Origin: Blautia wexlerae DSM 19850
GTDB lineage: Bacteria; Bacillota; Clostridia; Lachnospirales; Lachnospiraceae
Direction: 5' to 3'
Length of the DNA stretch: 64,000 bases
Assembly (NCBI RefSeq): GCF_025148125.1
Contig: NZ_CP102267.1
Span: 909,001-973,000 of the forward strand
Positions within the stretch are counted from its first letter, which is position 1; each line of letters opens with the position of its first letter. Below, piece by piece: positions 25,979 to 35,154 of this stretch. Position numbers and translations under genes: made by a program. Under the pieces are notes generated by a model. The model saw only the letters and a program-made list of their open reading frames with translations, was not told the DNA's origin and searched no databases.

Positions 25979-27185
25979 AACAACAACAGAGCAGGAACTT
26001 ACCGGAAAAAAAATCCTGCAAAACTGCAGAAATCAATTATATCTGGACTTTCCTTATCTGGACGGGGCATTTACAAGTCTGGAATACAAAGCAGACAGCA
26101 GCATTGATACAATTGGGACAGACGGGGAGCTGATTTATTTTAATCCGGTATTTCTTATGAAAAAATATCTGGAAGATCCGGCAGCAGTAAGAAGAGGATA
26201 TCTGCACATGCTGCTTCACTGTCTGTACCTTCATATTTTCATGGAACCTGACAGAGATTCCGGTGAATGGGACAGGGAATGCGACTGTTTTGTAGAGCAG
26301 CTGATCGACAAGGCTGTCGGAGAAGGCAAAATCAGCCTGAAGAAAAGAAAATCAGATGATACACAGGTGAACACAAATACTTTTGATGATCACATATTCT
26401 GGCAGAGAACTGCCGGACAGGCATCAGGAGGCAGGAGAACAAAGGAAAAATGGGAACATATCCTTGCTTATACCTCACAGAATAAGACCGGTATGCAAAG
26501 CAGGGCAGGGACTCAGACAAACGATCAGCAGGAAGAACTGGATGAGATCTACCGCAGTAAATATGATTACCGGAAATTTCTGAAGCAGTTCTGCAGACTG
26601 CGGGAGGAAGTGGAGCTGGATACGGAGAGCTTTGATTATATTTTTTACAGCTTTGGAATGGAACATTATGGAAATATTCCATTGATAGAACCGTTGGAGT
26701 ATAAAGAAGTAAACCGTCTGGAGGAGCTGGTGATCGCCATTGACACATCCGGTTCATGTTCAGGAGAAACTGTACAGAGATTTCTGGGTGAAACCTATGG
26801 GATTTTAAGTGAAAAAGAGAATTTTTTCAGCAGGATGAAGGTATATATTGTCCAGTGCGACTGTTTTATCCAGAAAGTGGATGTGATCCATTCTGAGGAA
26901 GAGTGGAAGGAATACATCCGGAACGTTAAGATCCAGGGCAGGGGAGGTACAGATTTCCGCCCTGTATTTGAATTGATCCGTCAGGAAAAAGAGAGAAAAG
27001 AACTGAAGAATCTCAGAGCACTGATCTATTTTACAGATGGTGACGGGATTTATCCGGGACAAAAGCCGGATTATGAGACTGCATTTGTATTTCTGAAACG
27101 GACGGACAAGATGAAACTGGTGCCGCCATGGGCGAAATGTCTGATCACAGGAATGGGGCAAACTGCGGAGCAGATGTCAGTTTGA
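25947..27185 (+). CDS. VWA-like/DUF2201 protein, partner of a MoxR ATPase
   Basis: A 412-residue protein in two parts. The N-terminal half resembles the DUF2201 metallopeptidase-like domain, with HMLLHCLYLH (His 87, 91 and 96) where HExxH would be expected, so catalytic ability is doubtful. The C-terminal half is a von Willebrand A-like domain with MIDAS AIDTSGSCS near residue 264, then GRGGTDFRPVF and YFTDGDG. Such proteins act with MoxR AAA ATPases as chaperone or metal-insertion complexes. It overlaps the small gene upstream; a transposable palindrome separates it from the AAA gene. Confidence 0.85.
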   Translation: MDTKKKTFHCKTTTEQELTGKKILQNCRNQLYLDFPYLDGAFTSLEYKADSSIDTIGTDGELIYFNPVFLMKKYLEDPAAVRRGYLHMLLHCLYLHIFMEPDRDSGEWDRECDCFVEQLIDKAVGEGKISLKKRKSDDTQVNTNTFDDHIFWQRTAGQASGGRRTKEKWEHILAYTSQNKTGMQSRAGTQTNDQQEELDEIYRSKYDYRKFLKQFCRLREEVELDTESFDYIFYSFGMEHYGNIPLIEPLEYKEVNRLEELVIAIDTSGSCSGETVQRFLGETYGILSEKENFFSRMKVYIVQCDCFIQKVDVIHSEEEWKEYIRNVKIQGRGGTDFRPVFELIRQEKERKELKNLRALIYFTDGDGIYPGQKPDYETAFVFLKRTDKMKLVPPWAKCLITGMGQTAEQMSV

Positions 27186-27194
27186 GTAAATAAT

Positions 27195-27348
27195 GTTACT
27201 GTTCACTGGTAATATCCCGCGAGGTGTTTTTTGTGAGCGAAGGTCACAGAAAACCCGAGACATACCGCGCGAATTTATGCGATTAGCATAAATTCTGTGC
27301 ATCGCGAAGCGTGTTGCTGGGAACGGAGTGAACAGAGTGAACAGTAAC
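27195..27348 (+). repeat. GTTACTGTTCAC-family element, copy 1 (8-bp target duplication)
   Basis: A 154-bp palindrome-rich element with terminal repeats GTTACTGTTCAC and GTGAACAGTAAC. It is flanked exactly by TAAATAAT at 27187-27194 and 27349-27356, an 8-bp direct repeat. Internal hairpin I is TTTTTTGTGA/TCACAGAAAA and hairpin II is GAATTTATGC/GCATAAATTC inside CGCG arms. It sits between the VWA and AAA genes of one operon. Confidence 0.9.
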
Positions 27349-27377
27349 TAAATAATTAGCAGGAGTATGATAATAAA

Positions 27378-28928
27378 ATGAACATACAGGAAGCAAAAAC
27401 AGAAATCTGTAATACACTTCGTGCATATCTGGCGAAGGATGAGAATGGATATTATACTTATCCTCTGATCCGTCAGAGACCGCTGTTGCTGATCGGTCCG
27501 CCGGGAATCGGCAAAACTGCCATTATGGAACAGGCGGCAGCAGAGTGCAGTGTGGGACTTGTAGCCTACACCATTACCCATCACACCCGTCAGAGTGCCA
27601 TCGGTCTTCCGGAGATCGTTAAACGGAATTACGGTGGAAAAGGAATGATGGTGACAGATTACACAATGAGTGAGATCGTGGCATCTGTCTATGATTGTAT
27701 GGAGAATACAGGCAGGAAAGAGGGAATCCTGTTTATTGATGAGATCAACTGTGTGTCTGAAACCCTGGCACCGGCAATGCTGGCACTTCTCCAGAATAAA
27801 ACCTTTGGAAGTCATAAGATTCCGGAAGGCTGGATTCTGGTAGCAGCGGGAAATCCACCGGAGTATAATAAATCTGTCAGGGAATTTGATATTGTCACAC
27901 TCGATCGTGTCCGTAAGCTTACAATTGAGCCTGACTGCGATATCTGGCTGAAATATGCAGGACAGCAGAATGTGCACCAGGCGATCATTTCTTATCTGTC
28001 TGTGAAGAAAAACAATTTCTATGCGGTGGAGAATGCAGTAGACGGTAAATTCTTTGTGACTGCCAGAGGCTGGGAGGATCTTTCAAGACTTCTGCAAAGC
28101 TATGAAAAGCTAGGAATCGGGATCAGTGAGGAACTGGTGGAGGAATTTCTCCAGAAAGACGAAACAGCCAGAGATTTTGCAGGATTTTATCAGTTATATA
28201 CAAAGTATGGGGAGGATTATGAAATCCCGTCGATCCTGTCCGGAAATCTGAGTCGGGAGAATCTGGCGCTGAAGGAGAAGATGGCTGCAGATGGAGCTTT
28301 TGAGGAGCGTTTTGCAGTTGTAAATCTGATCCTGGGGGCATTGAGAGAAAAAGCGGAAGAATATGGACAGGCAGATCATCAGCTTGAGGTACTCTATGAG
28401 ATGCTTCTGCATCTGAGAACTCAGGTGAGAAAGAATGCTGAGGAAGAGAAGCTGGGAATTTCATTGCTTGAAGAATTTGTGCAGGAACAGGAAAACAGTC
28501 TGCAGATCAAAGTAAAGATGGAACTGATCTCAGTAAGAGAACAGAAATATCAGGAGACGGCAATCCGCAGGCTGAGGGAATATATTCTGACAGCAAAGAA
28601 AGAACATGTGCGGTCAGCTGAAAATGGATTTAAGCGGATCAGTAAATGTTTTGAAAAAGAAGCAGTATGCAGAGAAGATATGATCCAGAAACTCCAGGGA
28701 GAACTGCAGAATGCCTTTTTATTTATTAAAGAGAGCTTTGGCGAAAATCAGGAAATGCTGCTTTTCGTGACAGGGATCACAGCGGATAAGTCAATGACTT
28801 CGTTTATTGCCGGAAATGGCTGTCCGGCATATTTTGAACACAGCGAGATGCTTTTATATAATAAAGAAGAAAATGAACTGCGAAAAGCGTGTCTGGAGGC
28901 AGTGCATGATGGATTACAGGAAGAATGA
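27378..28928 (+). CDS. MoxR-type AAA ATPase
   Basis: A 516-residue AAA ATPase. Walker A IGPPGIGKTA is near residue 40, Walker B ILFIDEINC near 117, sensor-1 region LVAAGNPPEYN near 155; THHTRQSAIGLP is typical of the MoxR family. A long helical C-terminal half (residues about 270-516) may contact the VWA partner. CAGGAG precedes the ATG by 13 bases, a little far. It works with the VWA/DUF2201 protein encoded upstream; together they resemble a client-remodelling complex, whose client is unknown. Confidence 0.88.
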   Translation: MNIQEAKTEICNTLRAYLAKDENGYYTYPLIRQRPLLLIGPPGIGKTAIMEQAAAECSVGLVAYTITHHTRQSAIGLPEIVKRNYGGKGMMVTDYTMSEIVASVYDCMENTGRKEGILFIDEINCVSETLAPAMLALLQNKTFGSHKIPEGWILVAAGNPPEYNKSVREFDIVTLDRVRKLTIEPDCDIWLKYAGQQNVHQAIISYLSVKKNNFYAVENAVDGKFFVTARGWEDLSRLLQSYEKLGIGISEELVEEFLQKDETARDFAGFYQLYTKYGEDYEIPSILSGNLSRENLALKEKMAADGAFEERFAVVNLILGALREKAEEYGQADHQLEVLYEMLLHLRTQVRKNAEEEKLGISLLEEFVQEQENSLQIKVKMELISVREQKYQETAIRRLREYILTAKKEHVRSAENGFKRISKCFEKEAVCREDMIQKLQGELQNAFLFIKESFGENQEMLLFVTGITADKSMTSFIAGNGCPAYFEHSEMLLYNKEENELRKACLEAVHDGLQEE

Positions 28929-29050
28929 TGTGACCGGGTATAATAGTCTGTCACAGACAGCGGTTGGAAACGGATGTCTGTATATTATATAGAAGTCAAT
29001 CAGACAGCAGCTGATACATAGCAGCAATGTGCTGCGGAAATGGAGGAAGA

Positions 29051-29863
29051 ATGTCAGAAAAACAGCCTAAAAAAAAGAAGACAGCAGGGGATGTTGTGTT
29101 GACGGTTGTTCTGATCGCAGCAATCTGTGTATTCTGTTATGCAGGATATAATCTGTTTCATATTTATACAGAATATAAGAAAGGTACGGATGAGTACAAT
29201 TCGATCACACAGATGGCGGTAACAGAACGAGATCCGGATGGAGAAGCGGCAGGACCGGAAGCCGGCAGTGAGCTGAAAGCACCTATGGATATTGACTTTG
29301 CATCTCTTAAAAGTGTAAATAATGATGTAGTGGGATGGATTTATGTGGAAGCAGTGCCGGATATCAATTATCCCATTGTGCATGGCAAAGACAATGAAAC
29401 TTATCTTCACAGAACCTATGAGAAGAATTACAATTTTGCAGGTACTATCTTTGTGGACTATGAAAACAAAGGTGATTTCAGTGATTGTAATACGATCGTG
29501 TATGGCCATAATATGAAAAATGGTTCCATGTTTGCTCAGCTTAAGAAGTTTACACAGGATGAAGAGACTTATAAGAAGAGCAAATATTTCTGGATCTTTA
29601 CACCTGAGAAAAACTACAGGTATGAGATTATTTCTGCGTACACCACAGGTGTGAACAGTGATACCTATACACTGTTTAAGGGACCTGGTGAGGAATTTGA
29701 AAAATATCTGGAGAAGATTCGAGGATATTCCGAGATCCGGACAGATGCAGAAGGAATGAACATAAAGGACAAGATCATTACTCTGTCTACCTGTACAGGA
29801 AACGAGGCAACCCGTTATGTTGTCCAGGGAAAACGTGTGGATACACTTGATGTCGGGCAGTAG
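29051..29863 (+). CDS. Class B sortase
   Basis: A 270-residue membrane transpeptidase. ATG 29051 follows GGAGGAAG. An N-terminal anchor (residues about 15-37) precedes the sortase barrel: VVGWIYVEAVPDINYPIVHG, IVYGHNM with the catalytic His (about 155), LSTCTG with the catalytic Cys (about 248) and TRYVVQG with the Arg (about 255). Class B enzymes attach proteins bearing NPQTN-like or related signals to peptidoglycan. No obvious substrate gene is next to it. Confidence 0.92.
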   Translation: MSEKQPKKKKTAGDVVLTVVLIAAICVFCYAGYNLFHIYTEYKKGTDEYNSITQMAVTERDPDGEAAGPEAGSELKAPMDIDFASLKSVNNDVVGWIYVEAVPDINYPIVHGKDNETYLHRTYEKNYNFAGTIFVDYENKGDFSDCNTIVYGHNMKNGSMFAQLKKFTQDEETYKKSKYFWIFTPEKNYRYEIISAYTTGVNSDTYTLFKGPGEEFEKYLEKIRGYSEIRTDAEGMNIKDKIITLSTCTGNEATRYVVQGKRVDTLDVGQ

Positions 29864-29984
29864 AATTATGAAGAGCAGTTACCTGAATCAGAAGAAAATC
29901 GTATTGCTGTAAAAGCAGACGATAAAAATTCAGATGATAAAATTTCAGTAACAGTGTTTGGAAAAAATAAAGGAGGAATTCTAA

Positions 29985-30707
29985 ATGGCAGGAGAAGTTG
30001 AGAGATTACAGGAACTTGTAGACAAATATGACAATATTGTCTTCTTCGGCGGAGCAGGTGTTTCCACAGAGAGCGGAATCCCGGATTTCAGAAGTCAGGA
30101 CGGACTTTATCATCAGAAATATGACTATCCTCCGGAAACGATCTTAAGCCATACATTCTTTATGAGAAAGCCGGAAGAATTTTTCAAATTCTACAGAGAC
30201 AAGATGCTTTGTGACACTGCAAAACCAAATGCAGCACATCTGAAGCTGGCAGAGCTGGAACGGGCAGGAAAACTGAAAGCAGTTATTACCCAGAATATCG
30301 ACAATCTGCATCAGATGGCAGGCAGTAAGAAGGTGCTGGAGCTTCATGGAAGTGTATACCGCAATTACTGCATGAAGTGTCACAGATTTTATGATTTTGC
30401 CCACATGAAAGCATCCACAGGTGTTCCGAGATGCGAATGTGGTGGAATTATCAAGCCGGATGTGGTATTGTATGAAGAAGGTCTGGACAATCAGACGATC
30501 AATGAAGCAGTGAAGGCAATCTCAGAGGCACAGGTGCTGATCATAGGGGGAACTTCCCTGGCTGTTTACCCGGCAGCAGGACTGATCGATTACTTCCGGG
30601 GAGAGCACCTTGTAGTGATCAACAAATCCCCGACTCCGAGAGACAGATATGCAGACCTTCTGATCCAGGGGCCGATCGGACAGGTATTTTCACAGATTCA
30701 TTGCTAG
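29985..30707 (+). CDS. NAD-dependent protein deacylase (sirtuin)
   Basis: A 240-residue Sir2 enzyme that removes acyl groups from lysine using NAD. Visible motifs: FFGGAGVSTESGIPDFRS (NAD-binding), QNIDNLHQMAG with the catalytic HG in ELHGSVY, and four zinc cysteines in CMKCHRF and CECGG, then GTSLAVYPAAGL. AAAGGAGG is at the correct spacing. Length is normal for the bacterial class. Confidence 0.95.
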   Translation: MAGEVERLQELVDKYDNIVFFGGAGVSTESGIPDFRSQDGLYHQKYDYPPETILSHTFFMRKPEEFFKFYRDKMLCDTAKPNAAHLKLAELERAGKLKAVITQNIDNLHQMAGSKKVLELHGSVYRNYCMKCHRFYDFAHMKASTGVPRCECGGIIKPDVVLYEEGLDNQTINEAVKAISEAQVLIIGGTSLAVYPAAGLIDYFRGEHLVVINKSPTPRDRYADLLIQGPIGQVFSQIHC

Positions 30708-30726
30708 CGTGTCTGAAAAATCAAGG

Positions 30727-30772
30727 GTAACTGTTCAGCGGTTCGCTATTTGGCGAAGTACAGGACAGTTAC
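30727..30772. repeat. GTAACTGTTC inverted repeat related to the GTTACTGTTCAC family
   Basis: GTAACTGT and ACAGTTAC end a 46-bp hairpin with an inner TTCGC/GCGAA stem. The ends resemble the main family (10 of 12 positions). The 8-bp flanks match only 5 of 8, so it may be an old insertion. Confidence 0.5.
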
Positions 30773-30803
30773 TGTCAAAGTTATATAAGAGGAGTAAGAG
30801 ATT

Positions 30804-30995
30804 ATGGGACTTCCCTATGAAGTTGGTGATATTGTTACATTAAAGAAAGTCCATCCCTGTGGAAGCAGAGACTGGGAAATCTTAAGGGTAGGTGCTGATT
30901 TCCGCCTGAAATGTACAGGATGCGGACATCAGATCATGGTACCGCGCAAGATGGTTGAGAAAAATACTAAAAATTTGATAAAAAAAGAAAAATAG
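30804..30995 (+). CDS. DUF951 family protein
   Basis: A 63-residue basic protein matching DUF951: YEVGDIVTLKKVHPCGSRDW near the start, RVGADFRLKCTGCGHQIMV and RKMVEK near the end. The conserved cysteines in HPCGS and CTGCGH suggest a small zinc-binding or nucleic-acid protein; it commonly sits near rpsF or ychF in Firmicutes. It lies directly upstream of the rpsF promoter. Confidence 0.88.
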   Translation: MGLPYEVGDIVTLKKVHPCGSRDWEILRVGADFRLKCTGCGHQIMVPRKMVEKNTKNLIKKEK

Positions 30996-30998
30996 TAC

Positions 30999-31027
30999 TT
31001 TACAGACACGAAAAACTATGTTAGAAT
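30999..31027 (+). promoter_or_regulatory. Promoter of the rpsF-ssb-rpsR operon
   Basis: TTTACA (30999-31004), 17-base spacer, TAGAAT (31022-31027). The leader of about 70 bases contains a CTTTG/CAAAG hairpin just before the ribosome site, a candidate S6:S18 autoregulatory site, which I cannot confirm. Confidence 0.75.
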
Positions 31028-31105
31028 CAACACTCGTGATATATTTTATATCCTTGCTCTTTGACAGGCAAAGGGCCAACAGACCATAAGGAGGTAAAGC
31101 AAGAC

Positions 31106-31393
31106 ATGAACAAGTACGAGTTAGCATTAGTTGTTAGTGCAAAAGTTGAAGACGAAGTACGTGATGCAGTTGTTGAGAAAGCAAAAGGATACATCACACG
31201 TTACAACGGCACTATCACAGAAGTAGAAGAATGGGGTAAGAAAAAATTAGCTTACGAAATTCAGAAAATGCATGAAGGCTTCTACTATTTCATTCAGTTT
31301 GAAGCAGACGCACAGTGCCCGGCGGAAGTTGAAAGACACGTTCGCATCATGGACAATGTATTAAGATACTTAGTCGTAAGAAAAGACGCATAA
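31106..31393 (+). CDS. rpsF: 30S ribosomal protein S6
   Basis: A 95-residue small-subunit protein that binds S18. MNKYELALVVSAKVEDE, ITEVEEWGKKKLAYEIQK and VLRYLVVRKD are conserved S6 strands. ATG 31106 follows AAGGAGG at 31089-31095; the longer frame from 31061 is leader. First gene of rpsF-ssb-rpsR. Confidence 0.97.
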   Translation: MNKYELALVVSAKVEDEVRDAVVEKAKGYITRYNGTITEVEEWGKKKLAYEIQKMHEGFYYFIQFEADAQCPAEVERHVRIMDNVLRYLVVRKDA

Positions 31394-31472
31394 TCTTATA
31401 CAGGGTGGATTTTAGAAGGCACCATTAATTGATCCGTTCAACCATTCAAAGCAGAAACGAAGAGGTATTTAT

Positions 31473-31934
31473 ATGAACAAAGTAATTTTAATGGGACGCT
31501 TAACAAGAGATCCTGAGGTGAGATATTCCGCAGGAGAGAATGCATTGGCAATTGCCAGATATACACTGGCAGTAGACAGAAGATTCCGCCGTGACGGTGA
31601 AGCAACAGCAGACTTTATCAGTTGTGTATCCTTTGGACGTACAGCCGAGTTTGCTGAGAAGTATTTCCGTCAGGGACTTAAGATCATTGTTTCAGGACGC
31701 ATTCAGACAGGCAGCTACACCAATCGTGATGGCCAGAAGGTTTATACCACAGAGGTAGTAGTTGAGGAACAGGAGTTTGCTGAGAGCAAGGCGGCTAGCG
31801 ATAATTACGCAGCTTCCCATCCTCAGACATCATCCCCTGCACCTGCACCATCCATGCCGGCTCCGGGAGCAGCCAGTGCAGACGGTTTCATGAACATTCC
31901 GGATGGAATTGATGAAGAACTGCCGTTTATTTAA
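31473..31934 (+). CDS. ssb: Single-stranded DNA-binding protein
   Basis: A 153-residue SSB with the OB-fold core MNKVILMGRLTRDPEVRYS through about residue 105, a Pro/Ala/Ser-rich linker and the acidic tip DEELPFI that recruits replication and repair partners. It lies between rpsF and rpsR as in most Firmicutes. Confidence 0.97.
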   Translation: MNKVILMGRLTRDPEVRYSAGENALAIARYTLAVDRRFRRDGEATADFISCVSFGRTAEFAEKYFRQGLKIIVSGRIQTGSYTNRDGQKVYTTEVVVEEQEFAESKAASDNYAASHPQTSSPAPAPSMPAPGAASADGFMNIPDGIDEELPFI

Positions 31935-31970
31935 TACAAACTGATAGAATAAAATAGGAGGAAAGCAATC

Positions 31971-32234
31971 ATGGCTTACAATAGAGGCGAAAGACCAGAC
32001 TCTCCAATGAAGAGAAGAGGCGGCCGCAGAAGAAAAAAAGTTTGTGTATTCTGTGGTAAAGAGAATAACGAGATCGACTACAAGGATGTAGCAAAATTAA
32101 GAAAATATGTTTCTGAAAGAGGAAAAATCCTTCCAAGAAGAATTACAGGAAACTGTGCAAAACATCAGAGAGCACTGACAGTTGCTATCAAGAGAGCACG
32201 TCATATGTCTATGATGCCATACATCCAGGACTAA
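31971..32234 (+). CDS. rpsR: 30S ribosomal protein S18
   Basis: An 87-residue protein with [38 protein letters not shown] and a basic C-terminus, all S18 signatures; the Cys pair CVFC is of the zinc-ribbon (C+) type. AGGAGG precedes the ATG. Last gene of the operon. Confidence 0.97.
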   Translation: MAYNRGERPDSPMKRRGGRRRKKVCVFCGKENNEIDYKDVAKLRKYVSERGKILPRRITGNCAKHQRALTVAIKRARHMSMMPYIQD

Positions 32235-32282
32235 TTCTGAAGATGATAAATGCTGCTCCGCATTTGGCGGAGCAGCATTTTT

Positions 32283-32306
32283 GCATTATTTACGAGAATT
32301 GCTATA
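32283..32306. repeat. Half copy of the TATAGCAAT-family repeat
   Basis: GCATTATTTACGAGAATTGC followed by TATA corresponds to the right arm of the repeat at 36523-36620. The left arm is missing. Confidence 0.65.
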
Positions 32307-32331
32307 TAACAGAATGAACAGTAACACAATA

Positions 32332-32473
32332 GTTACTGTTCACACGTCACTATCCCGCGAGGTGTTTTGGCATGAGAATGCCAAAATCCCGAGACATACC
32401 GCGCGAATTTATGCGAATAGCATAAATTCTGTGCATCGCGAAGCGTGTTACTGGGCACGGAGTGAACAGTAAC
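32332..32473 (+). repeat. GTTACTGTTCAC-family element, copy 2 (8-bp target duplication)
   Basis: A 142-bp element closely matching copy 1, flanked by ACACAATA at 32324-32331 and 32474-32481. Hairpin I differs from copy 1: TTTTGGCAT/ATGCCAAAA, still perfectly paired. Hairpin II is almost the same as copy 1. A partial terminal repeat (TGAACAGTAAC, about 32315-32325) lies just outside, so a tandem remnant cannot be excluded. It lies between rpsR and gdpP. Confidence 0.88.
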
Positions 32474-32639
32474 ACACAATAACCATTATTTTTGTGCGTT
32501 CTTCTGTTGCTATGGTAAATTCTGTTCAAATCTGTTATAATATGATTCAAAGGGCGTTTTTCACAGAACCTGCCTATATGCAGCACATTTGCTGTGTACA
32601 GGCGAAACAAATAGAATGATGAAGAACGGAAAGAAAGAT

Positions 32640-34691
32640 ATGAGTGATAAACTGAAATTAAAAGGGCATATGAAAGCATTCATGCGGTGGCCTCTGATTC
32701 TCTCGGCTTTACTGATCGTACTTAATATCTGGGTATATTTTGTCAGCGTGAAGGCTGGTATTATTGTGTCAGGTGGAATCCTGATTTATGTGGGATGTGC
32801 AGTAATAATACTCCGATGCCACAGACCGTTCATTGTAAATGAACTGATAGCCTTTGCCAATCAGTATGATTCGCTTGAAAAGAGAATCCTTGAAGAACTG
32901 GCATTGCCCTATGCCATTATGGATATGAATGGCAGAATGATCTGGTCCAACAAAGTATTTGCGGAGCTTACAGGTAAAGATCAGTTTTATAAGAAAAATG
33001 TCAGCACTGTTTTTCCGGATGTAACAGCTGACAAATTACCGGTCGCAGATAAGAAAGAGACTGCTGAGATCAGTACTCGATTTGGAGAGAAGACTTATCG
33101 TATTTCCATGCAGAGGGTGTCTCTTGGTGAAGTGGTTGCCAAAAGTGAGTTTCTGGAGAATTCAAACAGGAATGCCAGCCTGATCGCCATGTATCTGTAT
33201 GACGATACAGAACTGAAGTCTTACATTAAAAAGAATGAAGACAATAAGCTTGTTGTAGCGTTGGCTTATCTGGATAACTATGAGGAAGCACTTGAGAGTG
33301 TAGAGGATGTGAGACGTTCACTTCTGATTGCTCTGATTGACCGGAAGATTACGAAATATTTTTCCAATTTCGATGGTCTTGTAAAGAAACTTGAGAAGGA
33401 CAAATATTTCCTGATCATGCGCCAGAGTTCGCTTGAGGCTCTGAAAGAACAGAGATTTCATATTCTGGACGAGGTTAAAACAGTTAATATCGGAAATGAG
33501 ATGGCGATCACTTTGAGTATTGGTGTGGGACTGAATGCCTCCACGTATATTCAAAATTATGAGTATTCACGTATTGCTATAGAGATGGCACTTGGACGTG
33601 GCGGTGATCAGGTTGTTATTAAGAATGGAAATAATATTACCTATTACGGCGGAAAGACTCAGCAGATGGAGAAGAATACCCGCGTAAAAGCCAGGGTAAA
33701 AGCGCAGGCACTGAAAGAGTTTATGAGTACGAAAGACAGAGTCGTTGTCATGGGACATAAAATCACAGATGTGGATGCGTTGGGAGCAGCAATCGGTATT
33801 TTTCGTGCAGGTAAAACACTTGGAAAATCTGTCAGTATTGTAGTGAATGATCCGACAAAATCTATCAGACCGTTGATCGCAGGATATGTGAATAATCCAG
33901 ACTACGAGCCATCTATGTTTGTGGACAGCGAGCAGGCTAAAGATATGGTAGATAACAATACAGTGGTGGTTGTAGTTGATACTAACAGACCAAGCTATAC
34001 GGAATGCGAGGAGCTTCTGCACATGACAAAGACAATTGTTGTGCTAGATCATCACAGGCGGGGAAGCGAAGTGATAGAGAATGCGGTGCTTTCCTATGTG
34101 GAGCCTTATGCATCCTCAGCCTGTGAGATGGTAGCAGAGATCCTGCAGTATTTCTCGGATGACCTGCGTATCCGCAATATGGAGGCTGACTGTCTCTATG
34201 CGGGAATTATGATCGATACAAACAATTTTACTACAAGAGCAGGTGTACGTACCTTTGAGGCTGCTGCATTCTTAAGAAGGAGTGGAGCAGACGTGACCAG
34301 AGTACGTAAACTGTTAAGGGATGATCTGAAATCTTATCAGGCACGTGCAGAAGCAGTGAGAACTGCACAGATTTACAGAGAATGCTATGCCATTGCCAGA
34401 TGTCCAAGTGAAAATCTGGACAGTCCTACAGTTACAGGAGCACAGGCAGCCAATGAGCTTCTGAATATTGCAGGGGTTAAGGCATCGTTTGTACTGACTC
34501 AGTACAATAATGAAGTTTATATCAGTGCCAGGGCTATTGACGAAGTCAATGTACAGGTAATGATGGAAAAGATGGGCGGAGGCGGTCATATGAATATTGC
34601 CGGTGCCCAGGTCAAGGCTTCTCCGGATGAGGTGGAGAGAATGCTTAAAGACATCATAGATCAGGAATATCAGGAGGAAAACACAAAATGA
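32640..34691 (+). CDS. gdpP: Cyclic-di-AMP phosphodiesterase GdpP
   Basis: A 683-residue membrane enzyme that hydrolyses c-di-AMP. Two spans (residues about 12-50), a PAS domain, a degenerate GGDEF-like domain, then the DHH/DHHA1 phosphatase: [34 protein letters not shown] and [16 protein letters not shown] 32640 follows CGGAAAGAAAG; earlier in-frame starts have no ribosome site. The stop overlaps rplI (ATGA). The order gdpP-rplI-dnaB is conserved in Firmicutes. Confidence 0.95.
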   Translation: MSDKLKLKGHMKAFMRWPLILSALLIVLNIWVYFVSVKAGIIVSGGILIYVGCAVIILRCHRPFIVNELIAFANQYDSLEKRILEELALPYAIMDMNGRMIWSNKVFAELTGKDQFYKKNVSTVFPDVTADKLPVADKKETAEISTRFGEKTYRISMQRVSLGEVVAKSEFLENSNRNASLIAMYLYDDTELKSYIKKNEDNKLVVALAYLDNYEEALESVEDVRRSLLIALIDRKITKYFSNFDGLVKKLEKDKYFLIMRQSSLEALKEQRFHILDEVKTVNIGNEMAITLSIGVGLNASTYIQNYEYSRIAIEMALGRGGDQVVIKNGNNITYYGGKTQQMEKNTRVKARVKAQALKEFMSTKDRVVVMGHKITDVDALGAAIGIFRAGKTLGKSVSIVVNDPTKSIRPLIAGYVNNPDYEPSMFVDSEQAKDMVDNNTVVVVVDTNRPSYTECEELLHMTKTIVVLDHHRRGSEVIENAVLSYVEPYASSACEMVAEILQYFSDDLRIRNMEADCLYAGIMIDTNNFTTRAGVRTFEAAAFLRRSGADVTRVRKLLRDDLKSYQARAEAVRTAQIYRECYAIARCPSENLDSPTVTGAQAANELLNIAGVKASFVLTQYNNEVYISARAIDEVNVQVMMEKMGGGGHMNIAGAQVKASPDEVERMLKDIIDQEYQEENTK

Positions 34692-35134
34692 AAGTAATCT
34701 TACTTGAAGACGTAAAAGCACTTGGAAAAAAGGGACAGATCGTAAATGTAAGTGACGGATATGCAAGAAACATGATCCTTCCTAAGAAACTGGGGCTGGA
34801 GGCAACTCCTAAGAATTTAAATGATCTGAAACTTCAGAAAGCAAACGAAGAGAAGGTCGCAAAAGAAGTATATGAAGCAGCACAGGCATTTGCAAAGGAT
34901 CTCGAGACAAAAGAAATCATCCTTACACTGAAAACAGGAGAAGGCGGAAGAACCTTTGGTTCCGTTTCTTCCAAAGAAATCTCTGAAGCAGCAAAGAAAC
35001 AGTTGAATCTTGACATTGATAAAAAGAAACTGCAGCTTCCTGAGCCAATCCGTACACTTGGTGTTACCCAGGTGCCTGTCAGATTACATCCTAAGGTAAC
35101 AGGAACTCTTAAAGTATGGGTAAAAGAAGCATAA
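34688..35134 (+). CDS. rplI: 50S ribosomal protein L9
   Basis: A 148-residue L9: [20 protein letters not shown] and [20 protein letters not shown] form the N-domain, followed by the long central helix and the C-domain ending in [10 protein letters not shown]. The ATG overlaps the gdpP stop. dnaB begins 20 bases after its stop. Confidence 0.97.
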   Translation: MKVILLEDVKALGKKGQIVNVSDGYARNMILPKKLGLEATPKNLNDLKLQKANEEKVAKEVYEAAQAFAKDLETKEIILTLKTGEGGRTFGSVSSKEISEAAKKQLNLDIDKKKLQLPEPIRTLGVTQVPVRLHPKVTGTLKVWVKEA

Positions 35135-35154
35135 GTCTTCCGGAGGGATAAAGA

